From positions 20,590,927 through 20,654,926 of the forward strand of contig CM036767.1 in assembly GCA_020796225.1 (NCBI GenBank): DNA of 64,000 nt, given 5' to 3'. Under the pieces are notes generated by a model. That model was not told the DNA's origin, did not search any database, and was given only the letters and a program-made list of their open reading frames with translations. How positions within the stretch are numbered: the stretch's first letter is position 1; every line of letters starts with the position of its first letter. Of this stretch, positions 38,880 through 49,153 are shown one piece after another. Source of the DNA: Arion vulgaris. Its lineage: Eukaryota; Mollusca; Gastropoda; Stylommatophora; Arionidae. Position numbers and translations under genes: made by a program.

Positions 38880-39530
38880 GACTGCTCAATACAGAATGCA
38901 AACCAAGGGCACGAGGAGTTAGGGGTAATGAACGAGCTGATAGATTGGCTGGCTTAGCTACAATATCAGAGGGAGCTGCAATGGATCAAAGTGACATTCT
39001 TCATGCATTGAGAGAGTCTTTCCGAACAGAGGAGTTTCAGGGCTGTAGAATGTAGGGCTGCAGGAGGTAGAATTATATGATGTACAGGCGTAACTAGTTG
39101 CATGAGGGGCAAAATGAAGAGTGTATTTAACCAGGGGAGCCACGAGAACCATCAATATTGCATACCGTTTGATATTTACTGGGGAAAACTTATGGATTTT
39201 CCCGAAATGCTATGACATTAGTACAGTAACCAATATTTTGGGTAGACATATATGTGCTCAGTATCTCCCTAGAAGATAGTTTGGTTATTGGTTAGAGGAG
39301 TTTCAGGGCTGTGAATCCCACTCACTGACCAGATTGAAAGAGATGGGTGTCAATCATGGTGCAGCCCCTGAAAAGAACGACATACTAAATATGCAAAGAG
39401 ATTGATTAATCAACATCGAACTGGCGTGTTGGGTTGCTGGACGCTGCTGGATTTGCTGAGGCGGAGATCGGAGCACCTATGGACATGTCCGGAGTGCTAT
39501 GATGATAGTCCTCATATAACTGATAACTGA
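38880..39530 (+). mobile_element. NLR-e RNase H fragment with insertion
   Basis: Plus strand encodes GVRGNERADRLAGLATISEG at 38918-38977 and the NLR-e 3' region to about 39520, interrupted at 39047-39293. Confidence 0.82.
39047..39293. mobile_element. 247-bp insertion with 19-bp target-site duplication
   Basis: The sequence agaggagtttcagggctgt occurs at 39028-39046 and 39294-39312, bounding a 247-bp insert inside NLR-e. The insert's family is not recognised; its 3' part (gctatgacattagtacagta) weakly resembles sequence near 62370. Confidence 0.75.
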
Positions 39531-39669
39531 AACCAAGTACTTTTGCAGCAATATTTGAGCACCATAGCTCAACATCACAAAGGTTTCCTATTTAAATGAT
39601 GTACAAGGCAAGAAGTTTTCTATGAACATTAATACATATAACACCCATGAAGTCAGAAAAAGCATGTTT

Positions 39670-40345
39670 GTATGGTGGGGGTCACAAACTCGACCGACAA
39701 CATCGTAATAAATGGCCAAATACTGGAGAAAGTTGAACATTTTATATATTTGGGTAGTAAAGTGTCAAACAACGGAGACACGATGAAAGAAATAAACTCT
39801 TGTATTGCTATAGCAGCTAGTGCCTTCACTAAATTAACGAATATCTGGCAATCTCAAGACTTTAGTATATGCACAAAAGTTAAATTATTTAGGTCATGTG
39901 TGATTCTGTACTGACCTACGGTTGTGAAAGTTGGAAATCAACAAAAAAAAATTGATAAGAAACTGGACAGCTTTGAGAATAAATGTCTCCGAAAATTATT
40001 AATAGTAAAATGGAGTGATTTCGTTTCTAACAACACAGTGAGAGATAGAACACACCAACAACCCATATCAAATATTATAAGGAAACGAGGTGGAAATATT
40101 TAGGTCATGTTCTTAGATCAGATGAAAAGAGACTAAATCGACAAGTCCTTATGTGGTCACCAGTTGGGAAAAGAAAACGTGAAGACCAAAGACCACTCTT
40201 CAAGAACCATCCAACAAGAAAGTAAACTATTGGGATGTAAAACCATACAAGATCTCAACTGCTAGCAAAGAACCGCATCACATGGAGATCTAAAATCTTT
40301 GCCCTATGGCACGAAAGGAACAAACTAACTAACTAACTATGGTGG
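39670..40345 (+). mobile_element. NLR-b (RTE-like) 3' fragment, plus copy
   Basis: Encodes LEKVEHFIYLGSKVSNNGDT and MKEINSCIAIAASAFTKL, the RT post-palm region, then a frame-broken C-terminus; ends in an (aact)n tail near 40325-40340. Near-identical inverted copy at 44322-44960. Confidence 0.88.
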
Positions 40346-40620
40346 GGACACTGATAATAAGAAAGCAGGCCTCATGAACATCGAAAGAAGGCAAGAGGAA
40401 GACCACGAAGATGGTTAGATGGCGAGCAGAATCCCGTGAAAGAGCAAAGATAACAATCACAAGACACAGAACAGCGTAAGACAAACAGAAACACGACACT
40501 GGCAACAACCCGGTAGCAGTGTGACGACAAAAGAAGAAGGCCTTCATGTAAAAATAGTCAAAGCACTACACCAGGCACCCTGATTACACCAGAATTCATA
40601 GCGGGCAAAGGCAAGAAGAA
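40345..40620 (+). repeat. SINE S4 interrupted by unidentified insert
   Basis: S4 parts atagtggggacactg-like (40338-40380) and aaggccttcatgtaaaaata (40541 on) bracket an insert of about 165 bp that matches 1965-2045; aggcctcatg and aggccttcatg flank it. Confidence 0.65.
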
Positions 40621-40899
40621 TACATGTAACTTACCGTATCTCATCATAGAGCACAAAGCCTCTTTACCAAACCCCTTCCCTCTTGCTGATGGTTCTGATG
40701 AAAGCAACAAGGAAGTTGATTACTCCAGAGCTTGCTTATACAAATACGCTATATGTACACTCATACACTCATCCGTAAAGTAAAAGTACCAGCATCATAG
40801 CAGTTCCACAGTAGCTCTGGCTACGATTTCAAGTTTTGTTTTACTAATTCAGAGAGTTGGGTACCCATTTTCATCTGGGTATACTGAGGAATCAGAAAG

Positions 40900-41150
40900 C
40901 TGTGGCAGCAAGTGGCTAGTGCACTTCCTTTCCTAGATGGTGATCTCAATTAGATTCTGTTAGAGTTGGACTTTGATGACTGCAATCAGTCCCCTTGTAG
41001 ACCCAGACTGAATTGGGTACCAAAAAAACACCGGTAAGCAAAGGTGGCTGGTGTGATGTTGACCACATCATTCATTGTGTGCTGTTGGTTAAAGAAAAAT
41101 ATGAATCTAACACTACATTCCACAATATACCAAATGATATGAAAGAGGTT
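40900..41150 (+). repeat. SINE S8 copy
   Basis: agtggctagtgcacttcctt, gtagacccagactgaattgg, gtgtgatgttgaccacatca. 41151-41629 contains nothing assigned except a short tract (cagtgtcaggataagaagag) repeated near 57260. Confidence 0.75.
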
Positions 41151-41640
41151 TATTATGTTTTGTTTGATTACTATACTGTGGAGTCAGCTATGCTGGGATT
41201 TGAACCCTTGTATACTTTGTATATGAATCCAGTGCAGTGTCTACTGTGCTATGTTGCTATGTGTCCATTATTATTGGATATGATTATGTAAAAGACATTT
41301 TTCTAAGACCTCAGCAGAACAAACCAGGTCACCTAATTCTTTCTTTCTTCTTGCTTTTCTCTAATCTTGTATTGCCTCACAGTGTCAGGATAAGAAGAGA
41401 TTCTCTAGAAAGGGCTTTTGTGTGCGCTTCATAAACAGTTCACATGCCGGACAATGCAGACTCAGAAAAATACTTATGTAGAATAGGAATAAGTAAAACA
41501 ACTCTCAGTTAGTGTTTACATGTGGAGCCAGACACCACGGCATGTCCTTCAAGGCTATCCTCTCCTGGGTAAATTGAGAAGCAGCATGTAGCCATGCCTA
41601 GTCGACCCAAAAACTAAGCTTCAAGGAAACCTGAGTAACC

Positions 41641-43265
41641 TTCTTCTTCTTCTTCACGATCGCTTTTTGATGATTATACCGTTAGACGCGTTTTTATGAT
41701 GAAATCGACTGTAGTCTGGAGCTCATCTCTAGTGCCATGTAGTTTTGAATGTAGTGTTGTGTTGTAGGGCCAGCATTCCTTTCTTGGGAGGACATACAGG
41801 GGGCAGTCTTGCAGGACATGTTCTGTGGTTTGTTCAGCGGAGCCACAGGGGCACAGGGGTTGGGGACAATCGCAGCCTGTGGAGGTGTTTGTTCAGTCTG
41901 TTATGACCTATCCTGAGTCGGAAGATGATAGTCTGTCCTTGTCGGTCAAGTGTGTGGTAGTCATCGTTGGATGGTGTAGGTTCTTTTCTAATGTCCATGA
42001 TAGCTCTTTTTTTCAAAGTATGTGATTTCATTATCTATTTGTTCACATTCTGCTCCCTTTTAGCAAGTTTGTCTGCCTTCTCGTTACCTGGCACTCCGCA
42101 GTGTGATGGTACCCACTGAAGTGTAACTCTTTGTTGGTAGAGATCTTGCTGAGCTCTTTTCTCAGGGATGGATGGTTACTCTGTAGGGCTTGCAAAACAG
42201 ATAGCGCGCTGTGAAAATACCACTTGTTGACAGTCAGAGTTGGAATTATTGATCATGATTGCGGCCTGTAGTAGTGCTTGAGCCTCTGCGGTGTAGTTTA
42301 AACAAAATTTACCAGTTGGCATGTACTTTGTTTCGGTGTGATTGTTGGGATATGTAATATAGATACCAGCCACTCCGTTCTTAATTGCATCTGTTGCAGA
42401 TCCATCGGTGTAGACGTGGATCCATGATTGTTTAAGGTAGTTTTCTTGGATCATGCACATAGTGGCTGTTCTCTTCTGCAGGTCATTGTGTATTTCTCCA
42501 GTTGTGATTCCACTAATTGTTGTTATGATTTTTGCTGTATCGTTAACTTGTTCCCAAGGAACAGGGTCGAGACTAGGTATCAGCGGTGTTGTGTGCATTG
42601 GTAGGTCATCTTGGTACTGTCTTTTTAGTCGCTTTCCCCGATGGACGAAGCTGCTGCGTTTTAGTCGCCCAAGTGCCAGATCATTTAATCTTGCTTTCAT
42701 TGGATGCAAGGGCATACTGGTGTATTTCTCCATCTGGATCATATTTTTGGTTTCCTTCTGTAAGCCAGGGCTTGTACTCCAGTGGTTTTTTTGCATCTCT
42801 GTGATAGGAGTAGATTTCATGGCTCCGGTGATGATCCTGAGCGCTTGATTTTGCACTCTGTCCAATGTCTGCAGGTGTGTGTTAGCAGCTGTAGCCCATG
42901 CTGTTGAGCCGAACTCTAGGTGAGGTCTGATTGTTCCGCTGTAGACTTTCTTAAGTGTGTGTTCATTAGCTCCCCAGTTGGTACCTGCCAGTTTTCTGAG
43001 TATTCCAATTTTTCGTCTGGCCTTTCCTTCTGTGTTTTCTATATGCTTGTTCCATGTGAGTCGTTTATCAAATGTGATCCCTAGATAAGTTGGATTGCTT
43101 TCTTCTTGTATTGGGGTGGTTCCTAAGTGTATGTTGGCTGCTTTGTCCCTGGGGGAGAGAGGGAACAGTGTTGGGGAGGTTTTGTCTGTGTTGATTGTAA
43201 CGTACCATTTCTCTGCCCATTCCATAAGTTTATCTGCTGCTCGCTGTATTCTACCGGTTGCAGAT
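41641..43265 (-). mobile_element. NLR-c retrotransposon, 1625-bp 5'-truncated copy
   Basis: Minus strand carries the RT C-terminal part (NPTYLGITFDKRLTWNKHIE, LDRVQNQALRIITGAMKST), then RNase H with IHVYTDGSATDAIKNGVAG (first catalytic Asp) and NYTAEAQALLQAA (catalytic Glu). After about 42215 the RNase H continues only in other frames (SALSVLQALQ, then HCGVPGNEKADKLAK), so the copy is inactive. A (GAA)n tail at 41641-41655 is the 3' end. It is flanked by the perfect duplication cctgagtaacc at 41630-41640 and 43266-43276. A non-LTR element with RNase H, jockey/I-like. Confidence 0.93.
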
Positions 43266-43276
43266 CCTGAGTAACC

Positions 43277-43640
43277 TCAAGCTGACTGTCCAGTTTGTGG
43301 TCCACTGTGGATTAAGTGCATGACCTAAGATCATCAAAAAACGAACAATCTCATGTCTAGAAATAAAATGTAACTGCACTAAAACAATAAAAGAGATTAC
43401 AAATGAAAATGAGAAGGTTGCACTGAATCATAGGACAAAAAAACTACCACAATTATTAGACAACCAGAACTCCCAAAAATAATGTCATTAACTTACAAGA
43501 GTTGAAATTATCAATAATCTTACCTATAGTTGATGGGTTTTGCCAGTGAATCGTTCAATATAGACAAGTACAATGAGTGAATGAAGTAACTTAAATGACT
43601 GTATAGAAAGGAAAGCTACTAAAAATATGTACCAAAGGTG
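43277..43640. other. Unassigned intergenic stretch
   Basis: AT-rich, no repeat or coding signal recognised. Confidence 0.4.
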
Positions 43641-43644
43641 AAAC

Positions 43645-43770
43645 GTAAAACAAGTAAGGTGGTTTTACAAGGTACAAAAACAAGATACAGTGACGTTTCG
43701 AGCAGAAGGTCTTATCAAGCAAAGGATACAGAACAAAAGGAATGGAGACTATGGCTGTATACAACAGATG
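43645..43770 (-). repeat. Repeat with hammerhead-ribozyme-like core, copy 2
   Basis: Minus strand: gcttgataagaccttctgct then cgaaacgtcactg. The GAAAC part is intact in this copy only. Confidence 0.5.
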
Positions 43771-43879
43771 TCACAGGCAGTGCGATGTGTACCCTAAAAT
43801 AAAAATATGTATGGTTAGGTGTGAATTCAACATAACAACCACTGTGTTACATACACTACCTAAACACTACATTTCACTC

Positions 43880-43955
43880 AGACTACTTAAAAACGACACT
43901 ACATTCACTCACATTCAGTAATAGACTACTTAAAAACGATACTACATTCACTCAC
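43880..43955. repeat. 43-bp tandem duplication
   Basis: agactacttaaaaacgacac starts at 43880 and, with one change, at 43923; both run to cattcactcac. Confidence 0.9.
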
Positions 43956-44059
43956 CAGCAATCATTATTTCAATTTCTCCTTCCAGGCGTTCATGTGTAT
44001 CAGGTGGATAGAAAATATTAACGTCCCCAACCATTGCACCTGTTGGTAAAAAAATGATA

Positions 44060-44310
44060 TAGCTGAACTGCTAAAGCCTATCATCTTCCGACTCAGGACA
44101 GGGCATAACAGACTGAACAAACACTTACACAGACTATGATTGTCTCCTTCAACCTCTGTGGCACTGCTGATCAAATCCAAAGAACATGTCCTGCAAGACT
44201 GTCCTCTGTATGTCCTCCTAAGAAAGGGATGTTGGCCCTACAACACTACATTCAAAACTACATGGCACCAGAGATGAGATCCAGATCAGGGTCGACTTCA
44301 TCATAAGAAC
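44060..44310 (+). mobile_element. NLR-c 3' end, plus copy
   Basis: catcttccgactcaggacag, acatgtcctgcaagactgtc and catggcaccagagatgagat are the reverse complement of 41690-41930. Confidence 0.85.
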
Positions 44311-44321
44311 ATGTCTGATGT

Positions 44322-44960
44322 TAGTTAGTTAGTTTGTTCCTTTCGTGCCAAGGCGGCACATAGGGCAGAGGTTTTAGATCTCCATGTGATGCGGTTCTTT
44401 GCTAGCAGTTGGAGATCTTGTATGGTTTTACATCCCAATAGTTTACTTTCTTGTTGGATGGTTCTTCGAAGAGTGGTCTTTGGTCTTCCACATTTTCTTT
44501 TCCCAACTGGTGACACATAAGGACTTGTCGATTTAGTCTCTTTTCGTCTGATCTAAGAACATGACCTAAATATTTCCACCTTCGTTTCCTTATAATATTT
44601 GATACGGGTTGTTGGTGTGTTCTATCTCTCACTGTGTTGTAAGAAACGAAATCACTCCATTTTACTTTTAATAATTTTCGGAGACATTTTTCTCAAAGCT
44701 GTCCAGTTTCTTATCAATTTTGTTTGTTGATTTCAACTTTCACAACCGTAGGTCAGTACAGGAATCACACATGACCTAAATAATTTAACTTTTGTGCATA
44801 TACTAAAGTCTTGAGATTGCCAGATATTCGTTAATTTAGTGAAGGCACTAGCTGCTATAGCAATACAAGAGTTTATTCTTTCATCGTGTCTCCGTTGTTT
44901 GACACTTTACTACCCAAATATGTAAAATGTTCAACTTTCTCCAGTGTTATGTCTGATGGT
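44322..44960 (-). mobile_element. NLR-b 3' fragment, minus copy
   Basis: Reverse complement of 39690-40340 over its whole length: tagttagttagtttgttcct tail, ttgctagcagttggagatct, ttgacactttactacccaaa. It forms an inverted pair about 4 kb from the plus copy. Confidence 0.88.
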
Positions 44961-45104
44961 ATAATCATAAAAAAAGGAATTGCAAAGAAGAAGCTAAAGA
45001 TGGAGAAAATTACAACATTAGTTACAAGCAAGAGGACTCTATAAACATAAAATAAAAATAAGTAAATCAAGTACCCAGATTCATACCACAAGATATATTA
45101 GAGG

Positions 45105-45330
45105 AATATGGTGTTAGACCCGTAATATTCTTTGACCAATGGCAAAGAATGGGAAAAGTGGTCAATATCACGCCAGCCACCTTTACTTCCCTGTGTTTCT
45201 CAGTACTATAGTGAGGCTAGGTTGACATGAGAGCCATAAAGTCCACAAAATATTTCACTCTCATTGTGGGATTTGATTCTGGGACCTTGTGTAAAGTGCA
45301 CTAACCACTATGTTATCTCGATTCTCAAAA
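45105..45330 (-). repeat. SINE S8 copy
   Basis: aatatcacgccagccacctt, gaggctaggttgacatgaga, agtgcactaaccactatgtt, in minus orientation. Confidence 0.75.
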
Positions 45331-45459
45331 ATTAAAAGAGGTATCGAACAAAGAGGAGAAGAGGAAGATCATGGAGAAGATGTATTCAGGATGTAAACGT
45401 TTATATCTGATGATTATACCGTCTGATAAAACTTATGCTGTTGATCGACCTACCGAGTC

Positions 45460-45590
45460 TGGCTTAGTTAAGTCACTACATTCAGAACTACACTGCATCA
45501 GAGATGAGTTCCAGACAACAGTTGACTTCATCTTAAGAACACATTTCACAGTATAAGCGTCCAAATAGTGATTGCAAGAAGAATAAAACA
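45460..45590 (+). repeat. NLR-c 3' end fragment
   Basis: cattcagaactacactgcat, cagagatgagttccagacaa and a terminal gcaagaagaataaa match the last about 110 bp of NLR-c. Confidence 0.7.
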
Positions 45591-45889
45591 AGAGGTATGC
45601 AACCTAGACATCTGCCATGATGAACATTTGCTAGTAACCATACCTCTTTAAGTGTAGATAAATTCATTAAAAAAATAAATGAATAAACAGTTTCTAGCAG
45701 TTTAAAAACATTTAAGATATGCACTGTATCATACTTATCTCTCTGCTCAATTGATCATCGGTTTTATTCTGTTCAAAGTTCTCTCTGTCCAAAATGATGA
45801 AAGTACATTCTGAAGAGAACAAAACGAGGTCAAATTTAAAATATATCCTCTCAAAATTTATTATTATATTACTCTGGAGAGTTGCGTAA

Positions 45890-46145
45890 CGTAGTTATTA
45901 GTGAACTCACTGCTTAGGCTCGTTGTCCGGGTTCAATTCCACAGCAGGCATGGAATATTTTTCCAACAATAACGGCTCTCAGGTTGACCCAGCCTTAATT
46001 GGGTATCAGGAAAAGCAATGGGAAGTAAAGTCGGCCGGTGTGATGTTGACCACATCGCCCATCGTGTGCTGACGGTTAATGAAAAATATGGGCCTAACAC
46101 CGTATTACCCAATATACCTCGAGGTATGAAAAAGGGTTCCTTTAC
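45890..46145 (+). repeat. SINE S8, well-preserved copy
   Basis: gtagttattagtgaactcac, B-box-like gggttcaattccaca, gatgttgaccacatcgccca, cctcgaggtatgaaaaaggg. Confidence 0.8.
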
Positions 46146-46149
46146 TTTT

Positions 46150-46300
46150 TATATTCCTCTCGCACAGTTATATGATACATAGGGCCTGCAAGCAATTTTT
46201 CCATATCGATCTATCCTGGGAAACTAGTTCAGACTCTTCTATGGAATTGTGTCCGATATTACTCACCTTTCTCAGCAGAGTTCATTTCAGGGTTTTGATC
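46150..46300 (-). mobile_element. NLR-g 3' fragment
   Basis: catagggcctgcaagcaatt and ctcagcagagttcatttcag are the complement of 28050-28180. Confidence 0.7.
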
Positions 46301-46321
46301 AATTGTTTAAATACCCACCTG

Positions 46322-46568
46322 TGTGTTGCTCGGCTGCAAGGGTGCAAAGAATAGTAACACTTTTACCTATAAGGCATGTTGTAAGAGCCGATTAAGGTAG
46401 GGGTCTAGGGTAGCTACCCTAGTAAATAAAAAGTGTAGCATAAATCGGATCTGTTGGCCTACTTGTAGGTGCATAACTGGCACAGCATACAATCACTCTT
46501 AGGCTCAGATCACATATAAATCACAAAGAGTGGTTTAACAAGTGGTCGATTTGGGGCATTTGAAGAAG
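46322..46568 (+). repeat. SINE S2 copy
   Basis: Full-length plus-orientation S2 (gtgttgctcggctgcaaggg to ggggcatttgaagaaga). Confidence 0.85.
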
Positions 46569-46639
46569 ATTTATAATTTTTCATTGATCTATCTATCTAA
46601 AACTACTTCTTTATTTATCATCACTCATTTTATAGTGGG

Positions 46640-47035
46640 ATTTCACATTTTTGATAAAGTCTACTGTGTTTCTGGATTTCAGTTTCACCATATAGTTTCT
46701 CTTTGAAGGTGTTATAAGTAGACCATATCTTTTTCTGCAGGTCTGCCTGCAGTGAACAGTTTTGAAGGATGGGTTTTGTCACCATATCTGTTAATACACA
46801 ATGACAGTGCTAGAGATGCCTGTCTTGATTGTGGTGTACAAGTGGTGTCTCACTTTGTTGTGTCCTATTCTGAAGCAAAGTATGACTATATGGTCTCGTC
46901 TGTAAAGTGGATAATATCCACCTTCTGCTTTGTGTTTGAGATGGGTTTATTCCACTATGAATTGTACTGTCTTTTGATGGTAAGTTTAGCTTCCTCATAG
47001 CTGACCAGGTTGTCTTCTTGTGGCAGTTTTCCTCC
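46640..47035 (-). mobile_element. NLR-c-type post-RNase-H fragment
   Basis: Minus strand has RIGHNKVRHHLYTTIKTGIS-like code around 46800-46880, equivalent to FRLRTQHITLNNHL at 5640. 47040-47700 has no assignable element. Confidence 0.55.
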
Positions 47036-47704
47036 TTCATTTCATTTCATTTCCCCCTAATGTTGCAATGTGATGCTATTTACTGAATTATTACTCTCTG
47101 GAAGTTATGAGTAATTCACTCGAGTTACCCTCAGATTATTGCCCTTCTAATATTACAGTTTGGTTATAACCGACACAGTATCCATCGTGATCAATAGTTT
47201 CCGTCAGTGTTATCTCCTATCAGCTTTTTTAATTCAAGATTTGCCGTAACATTGAATCATTCTGTGTTCCCTGGTTATAAGTAATGATGACTTTGTACAA
47301 TGGAAAAAGTACACTTTCAACCTGCTTAAGAATATCACTTACTCTTCCAAGCAACAATAGTAGTGGCTGCAAGAAAGAGGTTTATTAATTATCACAACTC
47401 ACTGTCAGAGTCGTTTCTCACTTTCTCTGCATATCATACTCCTCCTCCAGAGTTAGCGCTCAGAGTGTTATTTCTCAGTTCCTCAGACTCCATCCAACTA
47501 TGATATCTATGAAGTCAGATACTTCAAGTAAATATAGACAATATTGCCAACATTTCAGTCAGTAGAAATTACTTGAATAAAAGATTTATTAAAATATTTA
47601 AACAAAACCCAGAAGTTTACCAAGATGATTTTCCATTAACAGTAAAAATAAAAAAAAAATTGATATGCTATTTGCTGATTTGAATGAAGGTGTCTACACT
47701 TTTC

Positions 47705-47925
47705 TTCTTCTTGCGATCACTATTTTGATGATTATACCGTTAGCCGTTCACGATGAAGTCGACTGTTGTCTGGAGCTCATCTCTGGTGCCATGTAGTTTT
47801 GAATGTAGAGTTGTGTTGTAGGGCCAGCATTCCTTTCTAGGGAGGACATACAGGTGACAGTCTTGCAGGACATGTTCTGTGGTTTGATCAGCGGTGCCAC
47901 AGGGATGGGACAATCGTAAATGGTT
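47705..47925 (-). mobile_element. NLR-c 3' end, minus copy
   Basis: gatgattataccgttagccg, tagggccagcattcctttct and gtcttgcaggacatgttctg match 41660-41850, with the (GAA)n tail at 47705-47715. Confidence 0.85.
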
Positions 47926-47984
47926 AGGTAGCTGACCTCAATCTAAACACACCATCATAAGCAGTCCCTTATCTTTCGGTCTAC

Positions 47985-48135
47985 ATCAATCTCTTGTTAA
48001 ACCACTCTTTGTGGTCTGTATAATGTTGCGCATTAAGCATGAGTCAGTCGTGCCAGTTGGGCAACAGATTCATAGGCCAGCATATCCGGTATTTGCATGC
48101 TTTTTTATTTGGGTTCACTCTCTAAGTTGCAGATC
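47985..48135 (-). repeat. Degenerate SINE S2
   Basis: cttgttaaaccactctttgt, gtgccagttgggcaacagat, gcttttttatttgggttc: a strongly diverged S2. Confidence 0.6.
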
Positions 48136-48139
48136 AAAC

Positions 48140-49126
48140 GAAGATTGACATAGTTATAGGATGATAGATGTGACAGTCTTGCCTTGAACATCGCTGTCAA
48201 AGTTCCGGTCTAACCCTACTAGGTGGGGTTGACTTGTGTTTTCTGCTATGCTATTATTGAAATATAAAGGTAAATCAGGACTTAGATAGAGAAATGACAA
48301 TCTCTACTGAACGTAAAGCAATACTTTAAAGCCAAAGCTAGGTTCCGGACAAGCGGAAGACGATGCAAATGTATGGCAGGAAACATTAAGATATGGATAA
48401 CAAGACGTTTGACAGAATGTACTAGTATCATGATATGAGATGGTGTTGGAGATTTATTCCTTAGTAATTACTGCACACCCTTCCATGTGAAAGGTACTTG
48501 ATTTGAGAAGCAGTTTTCATGTTGGTTATTGTTATGTTTCAGTGATTCACTCGCTGAAAAAAAAACAACGTACATGAGATTAAGAAAACACATCTCTCTA
48601 TTAGTAAGGGTACTACATACTTCACAACATGATGGGCTTCGTATGGCACTAAAAGTACTCGTGAGCCCCAAATTCGAATTCCTTCGTTTTCTTTCATCTT
48701 TAAAGTTTGTCGGCTTTTCTTTCTTGTGATCTATCTACTTTTCGACTTCATAGAGCTGATCTGAACAAAATGAAATGATTGTAAGCCAAATCTTCCCAGA
48801 TATGAAATCTAATATTGACAACGGATAATTATATCCATCAGCTGACTCCAGCTTCAAACGCATAGATATCTTGTATTGAATGAAATGAAGGAAGCAACTA
48901 GTAACTACTTTCGATAAGAAAGAATCTAGCGATGAAATATATGTAAAGATTAAATACGATGCCAACTAGGCCAAAGGACCAGCTGATCTTTCCACAATAA
49001 GTGTGTTGATAGATACATTTTGAGTTGGTAGTATAGCAACACTTCCGTGGAGAGTGAGAGAAGACGGCAAAACCGATTTGAAACGTGGGTTTGTCCTTAT
49101 CTATAGAATGACACAAAACACAAACG
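48140..49126 (+). promoter_or_regulatory. RRP7A 5' flank, putative promoter interval
   Basis: About 1 kb upstream of the RRP7A start with no repeat I recognise, in contrast to the rest of the intergenic region. I could not identify a TATA box or other motif with confidence. The assignment rests on position and absence of repeats. Confidence 0.3.
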
Positions 49127-49153
49127 ATGCTCTTGTATTACAAGGTTACACAG
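49127..49153 (+). CDS. RRP7A: RRP7A coding exon 1 (residues 1-9)
   Basis: A 27-nt first coding exon, MLLYYKVTQ, with donor CAG/GTAAAG. An in-frame TGA lies 18 nt upstream and an A occupies -3 of the ATG. Joined to exon 2 it gives [20 protein letters not shown], which aligns without gaps to human GYAAIPIKFSEKQQASHYLY. That agreement, with phase 0, chose this start. Confidence 0.82.

Noticed and set aside
42176..43225. 349-codon open frame as a host gene
   Set aside because: Its RT and RNase H motifs, GAA tail and target-site duplication show it is part of a truncated non-LTR retrotransposon.
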